DNA of 64,000 nucleotides from Tubulanus polymorphus (Eukaryota; Nemertea; Palaeonemertea; Tubulaniformes; Tubulanidae): NCBI RefSeq assembly GCF_964204645.1, contig NC_134032.1, positions 15,186,275 to 15,250,274 of the forward strand, read 5' to 3'. Shown piece by piece: positions 38,322 to 49,017 of this stretch (position 1 is its first letter; each line of letters starts with the position of its first letter). The notes under the pieces were generated by a model. It saw only the letters and a program-made list of their open reading frames with translations, ran no database searches and was not told where the DNA came from. The position numbers and the translations under genes were made by a program.

Positions 38322-38486
38322 CTGTTTTCTATACTATCATACTAATACGGTAATTCCGCCGGTGAGGAAGATGTCGATGCTGTAATACGTGAATATAAGT
38401 CGAGTCTCTGTTTCTGTATAACGACGTCGTTGTTTGATGATATCTGGCGACCAAGAAGTGAGCACACAGCCGGGAGATAGTTTTTA
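38322..38486 (-). promoter_or_regulatory. Possible promoter and non-coding first exon, minus strand
   Basis: On the minus strand a TATAAAAA word lies at about 38479-38486. An exon-like stretch without obvious repeats follows and ends at a good donor, AACAG|GTAAAG, after 38322. It could be the 5' UTR exon of the channel gene, whose next acceptor is at 32484. No direct linkage can be shown. Confidence 0.3.
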
Positions 38487-38656
38487 TACGATAATTGTCG
38501 CGCAATTAAACGACGCCCGGGTATCTCTCTCTCACTCTATCCGTCTCAATGGCACATTCTCAACACGTTTAGGACATTATTTATATATCGTAGTCGCCGT
38601 AACTAATCGTCTGCTGCTGCTGCTGCTGCTGGTATTTATACGCGATACTTCGGCGG

Positions 38657-38822
<166 letters not shown>

Positions 38823-39102
38823 TCGGCTGGATGTCGGCTGTTTAGCACGCAACAGGGCGCATCGTTTTAGAAAGTGCGAATCTCAAGCGATTTTTCGCCA
38901 GCAAAAGGCGTTACATGCAAAATATTGCGGTCGATTTGTTTCGTTTTTTTGTTGGTATAACGCCCGAGTTGATGCGTTTTTCGCGTGTTTTTTTAGACGC
39001 TTTATGACGTGATCAGTACTTACCCAGCAGCGTTCAAACATTTGTCATTATTAACCACAAACGAGCAGCAGAGCCAACCAAATTGCCAGGTCTTGAGACA
39101 GC

Positions 39103-39125
39103 CGCCTCGTTGGCGCAGATAGTTA
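39103..39125 (+). pseudogene. Truncated tRNA-Met fragment
   Basis: GCCTCGTTGGCGCAGATAG matches only the 5' part of tRNA-Met. The upstream flank (CCAACCAAATTGCCAGG) matches that of the intact copy at 39913, so the pair arose by local duplication. Confidence 0.7.
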
Positions 39126-39214
39126 TGATTATACTTTTTTTATATACAGGGGATCGAAAGACTTGTCATCATTTTTAGGAAATGTCAGAAATCTAAGCGA
39201 CTTGTATATTACGC

Positions 39215-39364
39215 GCCATTGCTTCCTAGCTTCTCAAAAATTCTGGAAAAATTGGTTTACAACAGATTAGTTTCATTTTGTAACAAACAGGATATTGTAA
39301 TCCCCAACCAGTTTGGTTTTCGTCCTAAGCATTCAACTGCTTTAGCACTAACCAATATATGAGG
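39215..39364 (+). pseudogene. Reverse transcriptase fragment of a non-LTR retrotransposon
   Basis: One frame reads LLPSFSKILEKLVYNRL and then PNQFGFRPKHSTALALTN, followed by a stop. This is the conserved NYRPI-LLP / Q-FGFR-HST region of LINE-type reverse transcriptases (motifs 1-2). Only about 50 codons remain and no catalytic YxDD is present, so it is a dead remnant lying between two tRNA-Met copies. Confidence 0.85.
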
Positions 39365-39912
39365 TAAACTCTGTGCAGAGTCCTGTCCCCTCCGATGGTG
39401 TCAATGACTCTTAAAATCCTACTAAGCTTATATGAATTTCATCCAGGAGAAACTCCCTCAATTCAACATGGAAACAATTAAACGAATCCAAAAAAATCTT
39501 TAGAAAATTTTTTGAAAATTTTCATGAAAATAGTGTATTCTGCGAAAATAGCGTAATCGCTTTGCGTTTAACTCAACCGGTGGCCACGCGTGTTTCTATG
39601 AAGATATTTTTACGAATGCAGTATCTACAAAATCCTCAGATAAAACTTAATCTTCAGTGAAAAATTCTCTCAAAAAAAATTCTCTCAAAATCTCAAAAAT
39701 AAAAAAGTTACAGTCACTGACACAAAATTACAAATTTTTTTGAGGCGCCTTCTTAAAAGTGACGTATCTTTTATAAGGATTATCGATTCAAGTTTAGCGA
39801 GTTGATGTGTTTTTGGCGGGTTTGTTAGGTGATCAGTACCCAGTAAACATTTGTCATTATACCCCCGGACGAGCATCGCCAACCAAATTGCTAGGCCCGC
39901 CACCTAACGGCC

Positions 39913-39986
39913 ACCTCGTTGGCGCAGTTAGTTAGCGCGTCAGTCTCATAATCTGAAGGTCGTGAGTTCGAGCCTCACACGGGGCA
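39913..39986 (+). tRNA. tRNA-Met (CAT), first base mismatched
   Basis: As the other Met copies, with the CTCATAA anticodon loop and an intact B box, but the first base is A instead of G, so the first acceptor pair is A-C. May be weakly functional or decaying. Confidence 0.8.
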
Positions 39987-41207
39987 TATCAGCCCACGGC
40001 CGTGGATATTTTTTCAAAACTAACTTATATTTGTACAACTTGCCCCAAGGGCGCAGGATTCAGTTTGCGGTAGCGCTAATCTTATTAATTCTGAAGTGTT
40101 AATTAGTATATTGTCTAAAAATTTTCCTTCCAGCCATTGCGGCCATTTTTAATAAGCCAATCCTGATTTTCAATAATCATACATATTGTATATGTGTTGT
40201 AAGGTTCACACGGTACAGTAATATCGATCTAAACGCCTTGTATACGTGACATATACGAAGTTAACTCGGTACAAATTTATCGATTCGATGAACATATAGC
40301 AACAGTACAGCGGATAAACACCTGTTAACTCTTGAAATGCTGCCTTCCAACATTGTAACACTGCAATGTAGGGAAAAACTGAACGAAAAATCAACCTGAA
40401 TATTTGTGGATTTTGAATTTTGTTAGAATCGTCGCGGCACTCAACGATCTGGTTGCCTCTCCCCTGAACGTATATTAATTACTACACTATCTATGATCGT
40501 TGTGATCTGTCTGCTGGCCACAAATGCACACAGATCACACTACACTACCCACTTCAACACCCGACTACCCACAGCTTTCATAAAACCATCCTATTATCTA
40601 GTGCCCGGATCCTCCATCACTTGTTGTGTCGCGAAGTTCGTCTAACAGTTGGTGTGTAACTACTTTCTCCACCAATGCTGCTGCTGGCCGGTTTGTTTAT
40701 TTGGGTTGTTCCTCCCTCAAGTGAATATAAATTCTAACAACTCTTCTTTAACGACCACACTGCTTCTTTATTTTCTTCTTCCTCTTGTTACATTATTCTG
40801 CCTATCTCTCTCCCATCTCTCTATGTTGTTCTCCCCCTAAACCAAAAACCTATGACTTATATACTAATATGTACATTTCTCACATTCCTAAACCCTAACC
40901 TCACCCGCTTCTATCCTTACCCTATTTGGTACGATCAATCCCGGCTACTTCGGAGTTAGTCGACTATAGTCGAACTAAGTGAAACCGAATGTCCGTTAGT
41001 CGGAACTATATTCTGGAAATGGTCGAACACGCAATTGAGCACAGTTCGGACCTAGGTTCAAGATGGCCGACACTGTGAAATACGTTTACAACCGAACTAT
41101 AGTGTGTTCGGTTATTAGTTCCGACCGAAGTTGGCCCAGTGTGCGCGCCAGCACACATCTAGTGTGCGCTATCGTGTACACACTGCGCACTCACTATCTA
41201 CTCATAT

Positions 41208-41460
41208 ACCCCATCCTCCCTCGGCAGGGATTCGAACCAGATGCATCGATTCACTCAGCCACGAACCCCTGCCACAATAGACCGGGTGCGCAGTTACATG
41301 CGCAGGTTTGCCGCACGAAAATAAAATGGGATATCTGATTGGCTAATAATGACGTCATCTAAGCTGCGCATGTAGCTGCGCGCTCGGTCTAGTGTGGCAG
41401 GGTTTTGTACCGTGGCAATCTCAATTCCATCAGGTTCGAATCCCTGCCGCGGGGGGGGGG
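41208..41460. mobile_element. Second palindromic TIR element of the 36.1-kb family
   Basis: Left CATCCTCC, CAGGGATTCGAACCAGATG and TACATGCGCAG are mirrored by CTGCGCATGTAGCTGCGCG and CATCAGGTTCGAATCCCTG on the right, ending in a G run. No clear target duplication. Confidence 0.75.
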
Positions 41461-41763
41461 GTATGATTATACACATATAACTCAATAACTATACCTCAAC
41501 TACACGCATTATCAGAACCTTGTCTCGAAATCTCAAAAAGTCTTTGGATATTTTAGTCATCGTGGACATCCGATACGAGGGAAATTGATTCAGGGTCTTG
41601 GGATAAGGGATTGAATATTACCAGTAAATATAAAAATTATTTTCATTTCTTATAGATAATACGATGAAAGCTCGGTTTATGATGAGCAGAAAATCGATGA
41701 TAACTGCGCAGAATTCAGCTGTCAGAAATGACAATTAAACTGTCAGTATGGTAGGGATAGTGT

Positions 41764-41771
41764 TATAAAAG
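41764..41771 (+). promoter_or_regulatory. TATA box of the small secreted peptide gene
   Basis: TATAAAAG, with a plausible start at CTCAGGGCACC near 41790 and a donor AAG|GTAAGT after 41876, defining a 5' UTR exon of about 85 bases. Confidence 0.65.
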
Positions 41772-41929
41772 GAGGCAGATTCTCATCTGCTCAGGGCACC
41801 ATATTCACTGCTGCACCAACCCCCTGCGATCGACGACATCGTGCTACAACTACAATCGTCTACGGTTCCTACGAAGGTAAGTCGACATGATAATAAATGG
41901 GTATTATCTTCATTAAGGAATTTAGCTCA

Positions 41930-42010
41930 TTTGGGGTAAGGCGTGTACTTCGGCACTCGCTATCCGAGTGTTGAGCGGGTTCGAGTCTCGACTGCATCGG
42001 TAGCGTTAAA
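41930..42010 (+). mobile_element. tRNA-like SINE head or pseudogene in the peptide-gene intron
   Basis: TTAGCTCATTTGGGGTAAG resembles an A box region and GGGTTCGAGTCTC a B box 50 bases later. No clean acceptor stem. Confidence 0.4.
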
Positions 42011-42725
42011 TGGCGGTAGCGTTAAACGTACGGGACCGACGTCCCTCACTAATATTTGCCTCGTAGTTTATATTCATTGTGAACATATAATATTTACTGA
42101 TTGACTATTATTTTAATATATACATATAAACGATTAACGTCTACTAGGTTGCTAGATGGTGGGCACAAATTGAAATTGCGAAATTGAAATTGGAGGACTG
42201 ACCGAATCTTCAGCACCAAATTAACTAATTTCTCTCTATCATAATGCAACAAAATTACGCCCAAAATGCGCCTCATAGCGACTCTATTTTCCCTATATTT
42301 TCTTTCTGGGGCGGGCACCCAGACCCTCTATCGTCTAAAATAATTTCAAGTATACAAGATATCTCCCGACCCCTTAATGGATTCGCACCTTCGACACTCG
42401 CTCTTCAACGGCTTCACCATCCAATTGCTTTCAGTTGTGTCCCCTTTTTCAAAATGCGCGATCTGCCACCGCTGGAAGTTGTATTAAACTATTAATAGGG
42501 GTAGGGTTCCAGGTATATACCTGGGGCTAGGGTCCCCCGGGGTCGAAACGTCGTGTTTTTACATTTTAGAAATAATTTCTCGATTTTAAATTCTTTTAAT
42601 CTGTAAATAGTGGGTCTTTATCTTATTATCCGTTCACCACGTTTGAGTATGGTTATTGTACTACTGATTAAATGTATACATTTTCATTTTGCCGATATTT
42701 TCAGATCGATATCACAGAGATCATA

Positions 42726-42926
42726 ATGAAGTTATTGATAGTTTTAGTATTGATTTGTTCATTCGCCTCATTCGCGATGAGTAACGATACATTGAATGCG
42801 TGTATCACTAACTGTAAGGCTTATTCAGCTCCGGGCGCTGGTGAAGTTGGGGGCTGGGATAACGTCTGCGATATGGTATGTCTGATGACACACTACGATG
42901 GAAAACCGAACACTTTCTTCACCTAA
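42726..42926 (+). CDS. Small secreted four-cysteine peptide, 66 residues
   Basis: Complete two-exon gene: a TATA box at 41764, a 5' UTR exon ending 41876 at AAG|GTAAGT, an acceptor TATTTTCAG before 42705, and the first ATG at 42726. The protein starts MKLLIVLVLICSFASFAMS, a clear signal peptide. The mature part of about 47 residues has just four Cys in the pattern C-x3-C, 17 residues, C-x3-C, with a Gly/Pro-rich loop between. Paired C-x3-C helices recall helical-hairpin (hairpinin-type) peptides, which include antimicrobial, inhibitor and toxin-like members. Hormone or other roles are equally open, and I recognise no specific family. Poly(A) signals follow at 43065 (ATTAAA) and 43087 (AATAAA). 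The compact promoter-driven structure suggests a highly expressed secretory product. Confidence 0.8.
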   Translation: MKLLIVLVLICSFASFAMSNDTLNACITNCKAYSAPGAGEVGGWDNVCDMVCLMTHYDGKPNTFFT

Positions 42927-43086
42927 ACCGCGCACGCGCAATGTGCGACAATACCGTGAGGACTTCTGACAGCTTGACTTTTTGACATTATTTTCAAAAA
43001 TTTCTTATCGATTTTCGGTACCAATTTGACGCTTTGTTTTTTTTCCGAATATGTAAATTACGATATTAAAGTCCTCCGATAAAAAA

Positions 43087-43092
43087 AATAAA
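43087..43092 (+). terminator. Poly(A) signal of the small peptide gene
   Basis: AATAAA about 160 bases after the stop codon, with an ATTAAA variant at 43065-43070. Confidence 0.6.
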
Positions 43093-43452
43093 TACTTCGT
43101 TTCCTTTCGTTTCGTGTCGGTTTTTATACATCTTATTTCTGTTTGTGATCAATGGAAAATGACTGTTTGATTCGCGCGTGGTTCGTGCTGTTTAATTCCT
43201 ATAGATGGCGAATGGGTGCAAACATTGTAACGATTTCGTATGACGTGCTACATGGTCTTCCTCGCTTACCGGAGCTGGGTCGTCTGACCGAGGAACTCAC
43301 TCCAACGCGAATGAGGCAAACAAGCCCCGGCAAGCGAGGATAGCCGACTGGACACAGTCTCACAAAGACGATTAACTCATACCGTACTTCTCCAGAAACT
43401 CGGGCGTCTTAGAATAAACTGATAATCAATTAGTGAAACGATGATGTCTTTC

Positions 43453-44202
43453 GAGGAGAGAATCCCACAATGATAATAAAAAGTCCGAAAATGAAACTTC
43501 GAGATAGTAGTTTATTTCAACGTTTCGACTATATCCTAATAGTCATCTTCAGGAATAATGAGATACTACAGAAATTATGAGATATATATACAATCCAGAG
43601 ACAAAGAGACTAATTCAAGTAATCAGAGATGATACAAACTAAAGGAAAATTAACGTAGAAACAGTTACACGCTAAAATAGATTAAAGGGAAGCAAACTAA
43701 GGGGTGATTATAAACAACAATAGTGAGTATAAATATAAATGAAACTTTAAGTCAGTAGTAAAAAGAAAGACAAACTAAGGGGCACTTAAATTAAAACAAA
43801 GGTGAATACAAGTTAAGTCAGAGACGAAATTGATGAGAGAACAAATAACAAATAATCAAAGGGGAAATCAAGTGTTGAGTTTAACCAGTTTACAGAGGAA
43901 TTTTGATATAAGTTTATTATAGTTTGCTTCCCTTTAATCTATTTTAGCGTGTAACTGTTTCTACGTTAATTTTCCTTTAGTTTGTATCATCTCTGATTAC
44001 TTGAATTAGTCTCTTTGTCTCTGGATTGTATATATATCTCATAATTTCTGTTGTATCTCATTATTCCTGAAGATGACTATTAGGATATAGTCGAAACGTT
44101 GAAATAAACTACTATCTCAAAGTTTCATTTTCGGACTTTTTATTATCATTGTGGGATTCTCTCCTCATCGCGTCAACACGGATATTGTGTTCTACCTATC
44201 GT
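43453..44202. mobile_element. Foldback element of 750 bp with 13-bp target duplication
   Basis: Flanked by perfect direct repeats GATGATGTCTTTC (43440-43452 and 44203-44215). Arms of about 230 bp are inverted copies (from GAGGAGAGAATCCCACAATG inwards to TAGATTAAAGGGAAGCAAAC), around a unique AT-rich centre. The right end carries an extra asymmetric tail (CGCGTCAACACGGATATTGT) that is the left end of the 35.3-kb copy. No protein coding seen. Confidence 0.9.
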
Positions 44203-44382
44203 GATGATGTCTTTCATGTTCCCCGCGAAATCGTTGACAACAACCAAAATATTCAAACATGTGTATTCCATGACCCTCCATTTAATAAAACTATTCGCAT
44301 ACAGACCTACAAGTTTATAAGTAGGAAGATTAGAATAACGGTTTTTTATAATATTTGCTGATCGACTGTGTTTTACAACCTT

Positions 44383-44482
44383 TCCCGCGGGAATTCGAAC
44401 CTGATGGCATCGCTACACTCAGCCACGGCACGAAACCCTGCCACATTAGACCGAGTGCGCGGCTACATGCGCAGCTTCTAAT
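44383..44482. mobile_element. Solo half of the palindromic TIR element
   Basis: Matches one arm of the 36.1-kb element: GAATTCGAACCTGATGGCAT, CACGGCACGAAACCCTGCC and CTACATGCGCAGC. Confidence 0.75.
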
Positions 44483-44610
44483 CCCGACTGTGACGACTTG
44501 AGCAGCGAGTTTGAATATCGTAATTACAGTAGATCAGCATTTGTTTAATATAAAGTCCATAATGGTTTTTCACCCAGACCCTGAATCTTGTTAATTCACA
44601 CACGTGGTCT

Positions 44611-45537
44611 TCAGGCGTTTCTGGCCAGTAAGAAGTTTTCCATTGTCACCGGCAACATCGGGAACCCGTAACTGTAGATGACGTATTTACGGATGATATC
44701 CTGAACTTGTGCGCGCGACGTTTCCAGTAAGGTATCTATATCTCGACCAGCGATAAACGTCGGTATCGCGTCGCCCATTTTACGAATCGCTGCGTCCTGT
44801 TCGCTGATGCACAATCTGCCCGGTTTCAGAGCTAGGTGCATCAGAATCGCGCCCTCATCGGTAGAGCGCGAAACCACTGTTATCTTAGCTGCTCTCACGC
44901 GTAGGAGTTCATCTATGTCAACTAGGACTTGAGGCATGAATGGACCGTCATCAGCGAGGGCATGGATACCTTGCAACACCTTCACATAGACTTTGTTCGT
45001 CGTTGAAATCAGATAAACTCGCCCACACTCGTTAGCTAATTTATACAGCGACATTTCCAAACATTCCGCCGGTTCGTCCAGGTAATAGAGAACGTGTGAA
45101 AAAATGATCAAATCGTAGAAGTCGTTCGGTAAGAATGAAGGCGCCTCCTCGCTAGTGAATTTACGTTTATAGATCACGAACTGGAATTCGTACTTACTGG
45201 CGAGTGAATTCATTCGAGTCTCCAACTCCAGCGACATGACGTCGTTCGGTTCAACGCAGTCCACGCGTTCGAAACTCACTTCATTGCCGAGTTCGGTCAA
45301 CGCGTCTTCTAACAAATATCCGTGAGCCGCACCGACTGACAGCACTCTCAATCCTCTCCGCCTGTCGTCTTCTGTCCTCAGTTTATCGCTAGCAGTTTGA
45401 CGGACGGCGTGAACTGCTTCACATAATCTTTTCGGGCTGAAATGAGATTGGCTGTGATGCAGACGAAACGTTCGGTAAACGTCGCTGTATTTTATATCGT
45501 TCATCGTCGCGCGAGTGTCGTCTGCCAATGAGATCAA
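44611..45537 (-). CDS. Class I SAM-dependent methyltransferase, histamine N-methyltransferase-like
   Basis: Intronless frame of 308 codons. Motif I is LSVGAAHGY (residues 66-74), an acidic CVEP follows (94-97), and the central HVLYYLDEP (148-156) matches the MLYYV.D.P segment of histamine N-methyltransferase (HNMT) and related enzymes. The N-terminal YSDVYRTFRLHHSQSHF also resembles the HNMT substrate-lid region. The product would be a cytosolic enzyme transferring methyl from S-adenosylmethionine to a small amine or similar substrate; histamine itself is inference. The in-frame Met at residue 12 (45504) is a better start by similarity, as the first 11 residues are extra. An ATTAAA on the minus strand at 44544-44549 may serve as poly(A) signal. 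Lack of introns beside intron-rich neighbours hints at retrocopying. Confidence 0.8.
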   Translation of the reverse strand: MISLADDTRATMNDIKYSDVYRTFRLHHSQSHFSPKRLCEAVHAVRQTASDKLRTEDDRRRGLRVLSVGAAHGYLLEDALTELGNEVSFERVDCVEPNDVMSLELETRMNSLASKYEFQFVIYKRKFTSEEAPSFLPNDFYDLIIFSHVLYYLDEPAECLEMSLYKLANECGRVYLISTTNKVYVKVLQGIHALADDGPFMPQVLVDIDELLRVRAAKITVVSRSTDEGAILMHLALKPGRLCISEQDAAIRKMGDAIPTFIAGRDIDTLLETSRAQVQDIIRKYVIYSYGFPMLPVTMENFLLARNA

Positions 45538-46140
45538 AACAGTTCTCCATAAAGACCGGTATATAAACGATAGGTATGCGATATGGGTCAGGTTTTTATT
45601 GATAATTATTTTCCGGTTTAGAAAATAGTATAATCCAGATCGTTTATCGTACCTTACGCCGCGTCTGCAAATAATAGCAAAAACAGACTGCTTACACAGT
45701 GCGCGGGTGACGTAATCCCTACGTCGTGAGGTAAGAACAATTCAAATTAGGTTAGACCGGTGAAAATAAAGTCCGAACGTGAAGCAAAAATATACGAAAC
45801 AAGTTTTGAAATGCGCTCTCACTATCTGTGTGTGCTAATGTCATATATTATCTGCAGGTTTGACGCATCTGCACTGATCACAAATAGTACAGTATAGTTA
45901 ACCTGAATTAGCTCGACACTTTGTGCAAATATGAATAGACGATTTATGGAATTATTCTATGTTTAGAAATTATTATGGAATAATATTCTCTAATGTTAAA
46001 AGTTATTCAATGTTTGTGGAATAATATTCGGTAATGTTTAAAGTTCTCCAACTTTGTTTAATGTAAAAGCTGAATCCTGCGCCCTTGGAGAAAATTGTAC
46101 AAGTATTACTTAGTTTGGGAAAAAATATCCACCGCCGAGG

Positions 46141-46202
46141 GCTGCATGCTCACAACCTTCAGATTATGAGACTGACGCGCTAACCAACTGCGCCAACGCG
46201 GC
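46141..46202 (-). pseudogene. tRNA-Met pseudogene
   Basis: The anticodon arm CTCATAA and A box are intact, but the T arm is damaged (GGTTGTGAGCATGCAGC replaces the normal arm) and the first stem reads GCCGCGT. The flanks match the other tRNA-Met loci. Confidence 0.75.
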
Positions 46203-46464
46203 GGCTGATTTGCGACGGCCTAGCAATTTGGTTGGCTCTGCTCGTCTGAGGGTAGTTTAAAGTTGTCTAATCTTTGCGGAATAATAATCCGTAATGTTTT
46301 CAAATTGTTGAACTTTTGATTCAGGATGATAAACGAGGGTGGTCCTGAGGCCCTTCCCCGGAAATCTGGAAAAAATCCAAGACGACGACGATTTTAATTT
46401 TGCAAACGGTTTGTATTGTTGTCTCATCAATCAATAAATTCGATACAAATCAATACAAATTAAT

Positions 46465-47705
46465 TCATTTTCCGTTATTTTGTTGAATTGTTTTAAACTC
46501 CTCAGTTAAACATGCTATCGGAGACACCCTAGAAACGGTGATCGGAGAAACCCTCGAGCAGTCATCTTCGTCTGCGACAGGACAATCGTTCACCAGAATA
46601 TGAGGAATATTTGCCTGCACCGATAGGAACTCAGCTGGGGTGCTGTGATAGGTCGGTTTATTTCCGTTCCGCACCAAACTAGCGCTGATACTGCACAACG
46701 ACGCCAAACGCCCTCTACCGGTCAAATCATCCCAACTATCGACGATGATGTCACGTGTTTGTGTCGAGTTGTCGGCAGACGCGTTTGGTTTCCCGTCGAC
46801 GTCTAAATCATCCGTTACAGTCGCCGCCGTTGCCTCGTTCACTTCAGTTCGACCTTGACCTTTACATTCTTTGCACGAACAGATCACGTGCTCGAAAGCC
46901 AGCGGCGTCTGCACGCACATGTCTCTCGTGCTGACGTCGCTGTTTGTGCTGGGATGGTTGGATCTTCTTGTTGCGGTGGTGACGTCATCGGTTTTCGTGT
47001 ACGAGTTTTCGCCATTCGGAATGTAGGTCAGATTGCACAGCGACATGTACGTCCGGTCACGTGACTGTCGTCTGGCCTTACTGCTCGGCACGTCCAAGTA
47101 GCGACCATTTTGGTTGCCTACAAAAGTACGGACATTGATGGGTTTAATCGAAGCTGATAATAAATCAACGGATAATGGTAAATATCTCCGCCAGACGGCG
47201 CCCTAAAACAATGGTTCCTTTTCTTACCTGAATTATTGTTGTTACAATCAACCGACCAATCAGAGCTCGCCTTACGTCTGGTCACCCCGTCGTACACGTT
47301 ACTTCTATTCACCGCAGCTGTGCCTGCCCCTCGTTTCGACGACGACCTTGAACTCCCTCCACCGCTACCAGTGGCGCCCTCTCTTCTCCGTTTGATTTGT
47401 CTCAGCGTGGATAGCGTCTCGTAGAGATTATTCAGCGTTACGATGCTAGTAGTCGAGGAGGAATTACGGCGGGCAGACGGATACGGAGGCGGTTTCTGAT
47501 CACGTCCGGTGCTGCTGCCGCTGCTGGTGTTCTTTCGACGGAACCCTGTCACGGCCGCGGGTCGCATCTCGTTCAAAGTCTCGTAGAGATGGTCTAATAC
47601 GCTTGTCAAAGTGACGTCATCGAAGTGATAGCTGTCCAGACTGTTTCCTTCCGGTCCTTGTCGCTGCAACTGAATGAAATTATCCGTGCGAATTATAGCG
47701 GCCAT
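46465..47705 (-). CDS. Tyrosine-motif-rich intracellular protein of unknown family, two exons
   Basis: Exon 1 runs 47705-47228 and ends TCAG|GTAAGA; exon 2 runs 47117-46465 after TTTTGTAG; phases agree. The product has 376 residues, no signal peptide and no membrane segment. Low complexity Ser/Arg/Asn-rich regions surround repeated short tyrosine motifs: LYETL twice (about residues 40 and 95), VYDGV, RYLDVP and TYMSL. A CKECKG pair lies in the second exon. The start ATG has context CAAGATGG, with an in-frame stop 36 bases upstream. The motifs look like SH2 or adaptor docking sites in a receptor tail. It may therefore be the tail of the CUB-TM protein encoded just upstream on the same strand, but no good acceptor precedes 47705. 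No homologous family recognised. Confidence 0.7.
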
Positions 47706-48019
47706 CTTGAATCTCGCGGAATATCGATTTCGATCAGTTCACGCGAGAATTGGGGAAAAATGTCTTTAAGTGCACACGATCCATCTGTTCGAGAAAATCC
47801 AAGATGGCCGCTATTCTGCGAAATATATGTATTCCATATTTGAAATGGCGGCCATTTTGGATCTCGTGAGATTGGCGATCAGTTCCCGCGATAATTTGAA
47901 AAAATCTCATTTGAAAAAATCATATTCTTAAACGGAGAAATTGAAATTCCATGATGTGAATGAATTTGTGTACAATGAACATTAGACACGACTGTATGAT
48001 TGTGTTTGTGTTGGTTGGA

Positions 48020-48835
48020 AAGGGCCAGTGAGAAGAAGAGGGTAGGAGACCGTGAAAGAGGAGACAGGGAGAGAGATGGAAAGTGGCAGAGAGAGAGGGT
48101 GAGGGGAGGGAGAGAGGGAGAGGGTGAGGGAGAGGGGAGGGAGAGAGGGAGAGGGTGGGGAGGGAGAGGGAGAGAGGGTGAGGGAGAGGGAGAGAGAGAG
48201 GGAGAGAGGGTGGGGAGAGAGGGAGAGGGTGAGGGAGAGGGAGAGAGAGAGGGAGAGGGAGAGGGTGAGGGAGAGGGAGAGGGAGAGGGAGAGGGAAAGG
48301 GAGAGGGTGAGGGTGAGGGAGAGGGAGAGGGAGAGGGAGAGGGTGAGGGTGAGGGAGAGGGAGAGGGAGAGGGAGAGGGAGAGGGAGAGGGAGAGGGAGA
48401 GGGAGAGGGAGAGGGTGGGGAGAGGGAGAGGGTGAGGGAGAGGGAGAGGGAGAGGGAGAGAGGGTGGGGAGGGAGAGGGAGAGGGAGAGGGTGGGGAGAG
48501 GGAGAGGGAGAGGGAGAGGGTGAGGGAGGGAGAGGGAGAGGGAGAGGGTGGGGAGAGGGAGAGGGAGAGGGTGAGGGTGGGGAGAGGGAGAGGGAGAGGG
48601 TGAGGGAGGGAGAGGGAGAGGGAGAGGGTGGGGAGAGGGAGAGGGAGAGGGAGAGGGTGGGGAGAGGGAGAGGGTGAGGGAGAGGGAGAGAGGGTGGGGA
48701 GGGAGAGGGAGAGGGTGGGGAGAGGGAGAGGGAGAGGGAGAGGGTGAGGGAGGGAGAGGGAGAGGGAGAGGGTGGGGAGAGGGAGAGGGAGAGGGTGAGG
48801 GTGGGGAGAGGGAGAGGGAGAGGGTGAGGGATAGA
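48020..48835. repeat. GAGAGG-rich low-complexity tract of 0.8 kb
   Basis: Almost only GGGAGA, GGTGAG and GGTGGG words on the plus strand. Reading frames in several registers on both strands are artefacts. Confidence 0.98.
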
Positions 48836-49017
48836 AGAGTGCGTTGATACAATGAAAAAACAAAAAACCAATTCAATCAAAAATCTAGTCGTAACGTCTA
48901 TCAAAACGATAGTTTATGTATATTTGAATGAAATTACGAAAATAAACGGTTACAGAAAAACTTACAAAAATGATATTTCAAGACGGTATTCAAATAAATG
49001 ATTCAAATTTTCAAATT

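Noticed and set aside
47879-48904. Pro/Ser/Leu-rich and Gly/Glu/Arg-rich frames over 300 codons
   Set aside because: GA-rich low complexity; several overlapping frames of equal quality on both strands.
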